The position numbers and the translations under genes are program-made. The notes under the pieces were generated by a model. It worked only from the letters and a program-made list of their open reading frames with translations, ran no database searches and was not told the DNA's origin. Shown here piece after piece: positions 5,204-8,689 of a DNA stretch of 8,689 nucleotides (position 1 is its first letter; every line of letters begins with the position of its first letter). Source of the DNA: an uncultured Christensenellaceae bacterium (GTDB lineage Bacteria; Bacillota; Clostridia; Christensenellales; Pumilibacteraceae); assembly GCA_910587025.1 (NCBI GenBank), contig CAJUKR010000056.1, positions 1 through 8,689 on the forward strand, given 5' to 3'.

Positions 5204-6019
5204 ATGCTGTTCGGTAAAGAAAGAAAAGTAAGCAAAAACTATTACGTTTCGCCGTATCCCGAGAAATATCTCGCGCGGGCGTCGATAATAGCGAGCGTGC
5301 TGGCGATCGCCGCACCCGTCGCTTTTATTCCCGCGCTCGTGCTGTTCGTTTATCCCGGTTTCGGTTCCCTGCTCTGGCTGTACGAAGCGTACGAAGCACA
5401 GGCGGCGTACTTCATAATCTTTGCCTGCACGCTTATCGGACTTATCGTCTGTGCGGTCATGAGTTTTTTCGCATACAAACCGCGTAAAGAAGTCAAGCAA
5501 TCGTCGGGTCCCAGTCTGGGATTCAAACATTCGTCGTACAACGGCATTCTCGTCACCGCCGCGGTCGCTTCGCTCATGACGATCTTTCAGCTCGTGATAT
5601 TGATAGGCTATCACGCGAGCGCGGGCGACGGCGGTTATATCGCCGACATTATCGCAAGGCACCCCGATGTACTCGGGGATCGCACCGTCGGAGTAGACGG
5701 CGCCGGTATTGCCGCGGCTGTCGTTTACGCAATATCGGCGGCGGCAAGCTGGGCTTATTATTTCTATACTTTCCGCGTCAACCGTGTAATGCAGCTCATC
5801 GTACTCGACGAGCCGAAAGAGAAAAAGCGGAAGAACGCCGACGCGCCCGCGACCCCGAGCGACAAAGAGAAGGAAGATAATCCGAAGCCGTACTTCTCTT
5901 TCGGGCTTTCCGAAGAGGAAAAGGAACGCGGACGGCGGGAATTCGACGACTTCGACGAGGACGAAGAAAGCGAGAACGGCGACGGCGGAAGCGATGCGGA
6001 CGGCGACGATAACGTCTGA
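5204..6019 (+). CDS. Four-helix membrane protein with acidic tail, unknown function
   Basis: 271 residues. Four hydrophobic segments lie at about 25-50, 67-91, 113-136 and 166-190. The N-terminal 24 residues are basic and aromatic (KERKVSKNYYVSPYPEKY). After the last helix comes a charged tail (203-271): first Lys-rich, then very acidic, with a FDDFDEDEESENGDG run and ending in DGDDNV, probably disordered and cytoplasmic. No family recognised. The ATG at 5204 is chosen because a GTG in the same frame at 5186 lies inside the promoter spacer and would add only MCYYYG; there is no ribosome binding site before 5204, fitting a leaderless message. Divergent from the ABC-F/luxS operon. ParA follows 121 bases later, with its own promoter, and I see no convincing terminator between them. 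Confidence 0.75.
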   Translation: MLFGKERKVSKNYYVSPYPEKYLARASIIASVLAIAAPVAFIPALVLFVYPGFGSLLWLYEAYEAQAAYFIIFACTLIGLIVCAVMSFFAYKPRKEVKQSSGPSLGFKHSSYNGILVTAAVASLMTIFQLVILIGYHASAGDGGYIADIIARHPDVLGDRTVGVDGAGIAAAVVYAISAAASWAYYFYTFRVNRVMQLIVLDEPKEKKRKNADAPATPSDKEKEDNPKPYFSFGLSEEEKERGRREFDDFDEDEESENGDGGSDADGDDNV

Positions 6020-6079
6020 CGACCGTACGGACAAGCCGATACGTTTCGAAAAATATTTTGCGCAAAGCGGCAAAGGTTA

Positions 6080-6108
6080 TTGACTTCGGAGCGCAAATCT
6101 GATACTAT
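6080..6108 (+). promoter_or_regulatory. Promoter of parA
   Basis: TTGACT (6080-6085), 17-base spacer, TACTAT (6103-6108). Transcription would start near 6115, leaving a leader of about 25 bases that contains the GGAGG site. The -10 box is the same hexamer as in the lipoprotein promoter. Confidence 0.75.
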
Positions 6109-6127
6109 TTCGTTATAAGGATCATGC

Positions 6128-6132
6128 GGAGG
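6128..6132 (+). promoter_or_regulatory. Ribosome binding site of parA
   Basis: GGAGG, 8 bases before the GTG at 6141. It fixes the start of the ParA protein at MARVISVSNQKGG, which is the usual N-terminus of the family. Confidence 0.85.
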
Positions 6133-6140
6133 CAAAATAA

Positions 6141-7052
6141 GTGGCAAGAGTCATTTCGGTATCAAATCAGAAGGGCGGCGTAGGTAAAACGACCACCTGC
6201 ATAAACTTGAGTTCTTTCGTCGCGCTCTACGGCTTCAAAGTTCTCGTCGTAGACATCGACCCGCAGGGAAATACCACAAGCGGCTTCGGCATAGTCGGCG
6301 AACACAAAGATAATCTCAAAAATACGATATACGACGTCATGATGGGCGATGCGACCGTAAAAGAAACGGTTTGCCGTACCACCGTCCCCGGACTGGACGT
6401 ATTGCCCGCAACCATGGAATTCGCAGGCGCGGACGTCGAACTCATGAGTCTCGCCGAATCGCGCGAGAAAGTGCTTCGCACGGCGCTCGGCGCGGTCAGA
6501 AGCGACTACGATTACATATTCATCGACTGTCCCCCGTCCCTCAACATCTTCTCGGTCAACGCGCTCACGGCTTCGGACGCGGTGCTCATACCGATGCCCG
6601 GCGACTTCTTCTCGCTCGAAGGTATAGGACAGCTCATGAACACCGTCAAGCTCGTAAAGAAACATCTCAATCCCGGGCTCGAGATCGAGGGCGTATTCAT
6701 GACGATATACGACGGAAGAAGCAATCTTGCCAATCAGGTGGCGGCGGAAGTCGCGCGGTGGTTCGGCAAAAGCGTGTTCAAAACACGCATACCGCGAAAC
6801 GTCAGGCTCGGCGAAGCGCCCAGCCACGGACTGCCCGTAGTTCAATACGAGCCGAATTCCAAAGGCTCGATCGCATACATGGAACTTGCTATAGAAATGC
6901 TTAAGCGCGACGGTCATAACGTCAAGCCGCTGACCAACCTGTCCGGCTATAGATACCGCGGCGGCGCGCCCGCGGCGAAACGCGCCCCGAGTAAAAAACC
7001 CGCGCAGAAAAAGCCCGCGGCGAAAACCGGCGAGGCGATCAAGAAAAACTGA
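6141..7052 (+). CDS. parA: ParA/Soj-type ATPase, orphan
   Basis: P-loop ATPase of the ParA/MinD group, which forms ATP-dependent dimers on DNA and positions chromosomes or other cargo. 303 residues. The deviant Walker A is KGGVGKTT at 11-18 (signature Lys11, P-loop Lys16), Walker A' is VDIDPQGN at 37-44 with Asp40, and Walker B is FIDCPPSLN at 127-135. IPRNVRLGEAPSHG at 217-230 is typical of Soj. Where Soj relatives usually read PMQCEYYALEG, this protein has PMPGDFFSLEG (151-161). Residues 277-303 form a Lys/Ala/Pro tail with 8 Lys and 1 Arg in 27, beyond the normal fold. No parB follows: the gene ends at a terminator facing a gene on the other strand. It could be the chromosomal Soj separated from ParB, or an orphan serving another cargo. 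Confidence 0.92.
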   Translation: MARVISVSNQKGGVGKTTTCINLSSFVALYGFKVLVVDIDPQGNTTSGFGIVGEHKDNLKNTIYDVMMGDATVKETVCRTTVPGLDVLPATMEFAGADVELMSLAESREKVLRTALGAVRSDYDYIFIDCPPSLNIFSVNALTASDAVLIPMPGDFFSLEGIGQLMNTVKLVKKHLNPGLEIEGVFMTIYDGRSNLANQVAAEVARWFGKSVFKTRIPRNVRLGEAPSHGLPVVQYEPNSKGSIAYMELAIEMLKRDGHNVKPLTNLSGYRYRGGAPAAKRAPSKKPAQKKPAAKTGEAIKKN

Positions 7053-7056
7053 AAAC

Positions 7057-7095
7057 AAACCCGTACGCTTTTTCGGACGTACGGGTTTTATTTTT
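7057..7095. terminator. Bidirectional terminator between parA and the glycosyltransferase
   Basis: AAACCCGTACG and CGTACGGGTTT form a perfect 11-bp stem with a 10-base loop. On the plus strand it runs into TTTTATTTTTC, a good T-run for parA. On the minus strand the glycosyltransferase stop codon (7090-7088) starts at the base of the stem, which is then followed by TTTGTTTTC, so it can end that transcript too. Confidence 0.9.
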
Positions 7096-8590
7096 CTTCG
7101 ATATTTATCATGCCGACGCGGATACGCCAGTCGGCCTCGCCCGTAAGACGTTTTTTGTTTGCGGCGTATTTTTTATTCAGTCCCGACGAACGGCAAAACC
7201 TTATATTAAGCGCCAATGCTTTTATCACAGAGCGCACTTTGCCGCGTTTCTTTCGCGGCGACTTTACGATACGTTCGTGCGTTTCGGAAACGGGAAGCGA
7301 CGCGATATAGTCCGGACCGCGCAGATAATCGTCCGCCGCGTCGAAAACGTAATTCAGTTTTATTTTCGCATGCAGAATATATCTGAAAAATTTGCGGCGA
7401 AGTTTCGACCTTGCGCGTCTGCCCGTCGTCATGCCGTGTACGGCGTGAGAGATCAGCATATTGCGGAAATCGTAATACGACCGCCATTTTTCTTTTTCCT
7501 TAACGCCCGCGCACCATACTCCCATACCGAGCGGAAACAGCAACGGCGTTTCCGCCGTCAGCCTGGCGCCGAACTCGGGAGCGCCGCCGAAACACAGCGG
7601 CAAAGGATAACCTTCGCTCTTGAGGATCGGAACGGGAGCGCAATAGAAGTGCCACGCGGAGAAGTTCGCACCCGCTTCCGTACGAGCCCAAAGCAGTCCG
7701 CCGACGCGGGTCGTATCGACTCCCCTTTTGAGATTTTTTATACGCAGTTTTTCCATGCGCGCGCCGCATTCCAATATCTCGGTCGGCGCTTTTTCGGACA
7801 TCAGCGCGCCGCCTACGCAGCAGCCCGCGAACTCCGAAGCCGCGACCGAAAGAAAGCCGACCAGACGGCGTATGACGTTCGCGTCGAACGCCGAAAAACC
7901 GCTCATGATCAAAAAATGCGTTTTGTCGCAATCCATGCACTCGAGCAGTCCTCTGACTACTCCGCCGACGTCGCCCGCGCCCGCGCAGGGCAATACCGTC
8001 AGCCCCGGGAAATTCTCGCGATCGAGCGTCCCGGAACAATCCGAAACGTATACGTCCAGTCCGTATACCTCGCCGCACAAACGCGCATAGTGAACGGCGC
8101 TTTCTTTCACGCCGTCCGTGTATTCGTGAACGGGTACGACTATCCCGAGCCGCGGGTCGCAGGTAATGCACGAATCGTCGCACGACCATTCCCCGCCGTA
8201 AAACGTCACGTCGCTCACTGCGGTCACGGAAAACGCTATTATTCCTCCGCCGTAAGTCTCCGTGCGCGTACGATAACCGTTTTCACCGTCGTCGTGTGAT
8301 ATATCGTATCGAATATACGCTTTTTCGCCGCGCTTGGGGCTTTCGTCGGACGGGATATATCTCGTCAACGTAACTTTGGCGTGCCCGTCGAAAAACAAAC
8401 GGAGCGTAACATTACGCACCGTTGTTTTTTCGAGAAACAGCTGAGCGTCGAACGCGGAAAAATACGTAGCAAAATCGGCGGTTTCTCCGGCATGCAACAA
8501 GAGTACGCCGTCGGAAAGTCTGCCGCCGCGAAAGTACGCGCCTTCCGCTCCGCTCACTGCGGGATATAAACTTATTCGTGAAAGCTCCAA
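7088..8590 (-). CDS. GlfT2-like family 2 glycosyltransferase, probably inactive
   Basis: 500 residues. By recalled resemblance it follows the galactofuranosyltransferase (GlfT2) layout: an N-terminal beta domain (about 5-135, with YFSAFDAQ and FYGGEW landmarks), a GT-A domain (about 147-385, from LGIVVPVHEY to YYDFRNMLISHAVH) and a basic helical C-terminus (390-500). Active members, as I know them, have a DDD metal motif, a GDDVEYGLR segment with the catalytic base, and a metal-binding His in VWH. Here the equivalents are SGF (230-232, in FLIMSGFS), GGAPEFGAR (335-343) and VWC (Cys360). The frame is unbroken, so this looks like a maintained pseudoenzyme rather than a decaying gene. Start TTG at 8590, with AAGGG 8 bases upstream; GTG in the 12th codon would cut into the conserved N-terminus. 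Likely role in cell-surface polysaccharide, perhaps as partner of an active transferase. Confidence 0.7.
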   Translation of the reverse strand: MELSRISLYPAVSGAEGAYFRGGRLSDGVLLLHAGETADFATYFSAFDAQLFLEKTTVRNVTLRLFFDGHAKVTLTRYIPSDESPKRGEKAYIRYDISHDDGENGYRTRTETYGGGIIAFSVTAVSDVTFYGGEWSCDDSCITCDPRLGIVVPVHEYTDGVKESAVHYARLCGEVYGLDVYVSDCSGTLDRENFPGLTVLPCAGAGDVGGVVRGLLECMDCDKTHFLIMSGFSAFDANVIRRLVGFLSVAASEFAGCCVGGALMSEKAPTEILECGARMEKLRIKNLKRGVDTTRVGGLLWARTEAGANFSAWHFYCAPVPILKSEGYPLPLCFGGAPEFGARLTAETPLLFPLGMGVWCAGVKEKEKWRSYYDFRNMLISHAVHGMTTGRRARSKLRRKFFRYILHAKIKLNYVFDAADDYLRGPDYIASLPVSETHERIVKSPRKKRGKVRSVIKALALNIRFCRSSGLNKKYAANKKRLTGEADWRIRVGMINIEEK

Positions 8591-8601
8591 ATCCGAAACC
8601 C

Positions 8602-8656
8602 TTAGTTATCTTCCTCTTCTTCGCTCTGTTTGGGCAATACTTTGAATTTAACTTCG
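8602..8656 (-). CDS. Last codons of a truncated upstream gene
   Basis: Before the adapter, the minus strand reads EVKFKVLPKQSEEEEDN and then TAA (8604-8602). The stop lies 11 bases before the glycosyltransferase TTG, and the AAGGG ribosome site begins within the stop codon, as in a compact operon. Only 17 or so codons are visible and the acidic tail identifies no family. The reading frame is chosen by its stop position and by the lack of a better alternative. Confidence 0.45.
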
Positions 8657-8689
8657 AGATCGGAAGAGCGTCGTGTAGGGAAAGAGTGT
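8657..8689. other. Illumina TruSeq adapter, reverse complement (artefact)
   Basis: This is the exact inverse of bases 3-35, starting AGATCGGAAGAGC and ending AAAGAGTGT. It is sequencing adapter, not a natural terminal repeat. Confidence 0.98.

Noticed and set aside
5123..6073. Minus-strand open frame (316 codons) opposite the four-helix membrane protein
   Set aside because: It would run through the ABC-F promoter region and lacks motifs, while the plus-strand frame has clean membrane helices and a promoter.
6020..6079. Terminator after the four-helix membrane protein gene
   Set aside because: There is a short CCGTACGG palindrome and a TTTCGAAA, but no stable stem followed by a T-run.
5095..6140. 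parS site or origin elements near parA
   Set aside because: I found no 16-bp parS-like palindrome (TGTTTCACGTGAAACA type), no DnaA-box cluster, and no dnaA, gidB or parB gene.
7277..8299. Plus-strand open frame (340 codons) opposite the glycosyltransferase
   Set aside because: Arg-rich low-information translation; the minus-strand frame carries the family landmarks and uses the shared terminator.
3..8689. Perfect 33-bp inverted repeat at the two ends, looking like transposon or phage terminal repeats
   Set aside because: The sequence is Illumina TruSeq adapter, and no transposase or phage gene is present.

Overview
This 8.7-kb stretch looks like a metagenomic or draft-assembly contig from an uncultured Clostridia-type Bacillota. 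The affiliation is an inference. It rests on family resemblance: a YkpA/YbiT-like ABC-F ATPase, LuxS, a Soj-type ParA, a small WVKTLKD protein of a kind I associate with Clostridia, and a Clostridia-style GlfT2-like glycosyltransferase. It also rests on good sigma-A-like promoters with AGGAG-type ribosome binding sites. Both ends are uncut Illumina TruSeq adapter (1-35 and 8657-8689), so only about 36-8656 is genomic and both end genes are cut off.

Left block (minus strand): a small lipoprotein (1926-2120), an AMP-forming acyl-CoA ligase (271-1788) and a truncated small membrane protein (36-265). Opposite to it run two small genes on the plus strand: an 86-residue soluble protein (2246-2506) and a 132-residue two-helix membrane protein (2521-2919). 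They end at a bidirectional terminator, beyond which lies a decayed second copy of part of the 86-residue gene (2962-3018).

Middle block: an ABC-F ATPase and luxS form a minus-strand operon (5094 to 3042) with one base between stop and start. Divergent from it are a four-helix membrane protein with an acidic tail (5204-6019) and then an orphan ParA (6141-7052) with its own promoter and a Lys/Ala/Pro tail.

Right block (minus strand): a 500-residue GlfT2-like glycosyltransferase (7088-8590) whose metal-binding and catalytic residues appear to be replaced, preceded by the last codons of another gene (8602-8656).

The most notable points are: (1) the glycosyltransferase looks like an intact-length pseudoenzyme; (2) two plus-strand genes have promoters placed so that transcription should begin on the A of their ATG (leaderless), with identical spacing, while their neighbours carry normal ribosome sites; (3) both divergent promoter pairs flank a dyad; (4) the ABC-F protein has lost one of its two composite ATPase sites; (5) there is a frameshifted paralogue remnant. 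I see no mobile element, CRISPR array, tRNA or rRNA, and no stretch over 300 bases lacking a gene.
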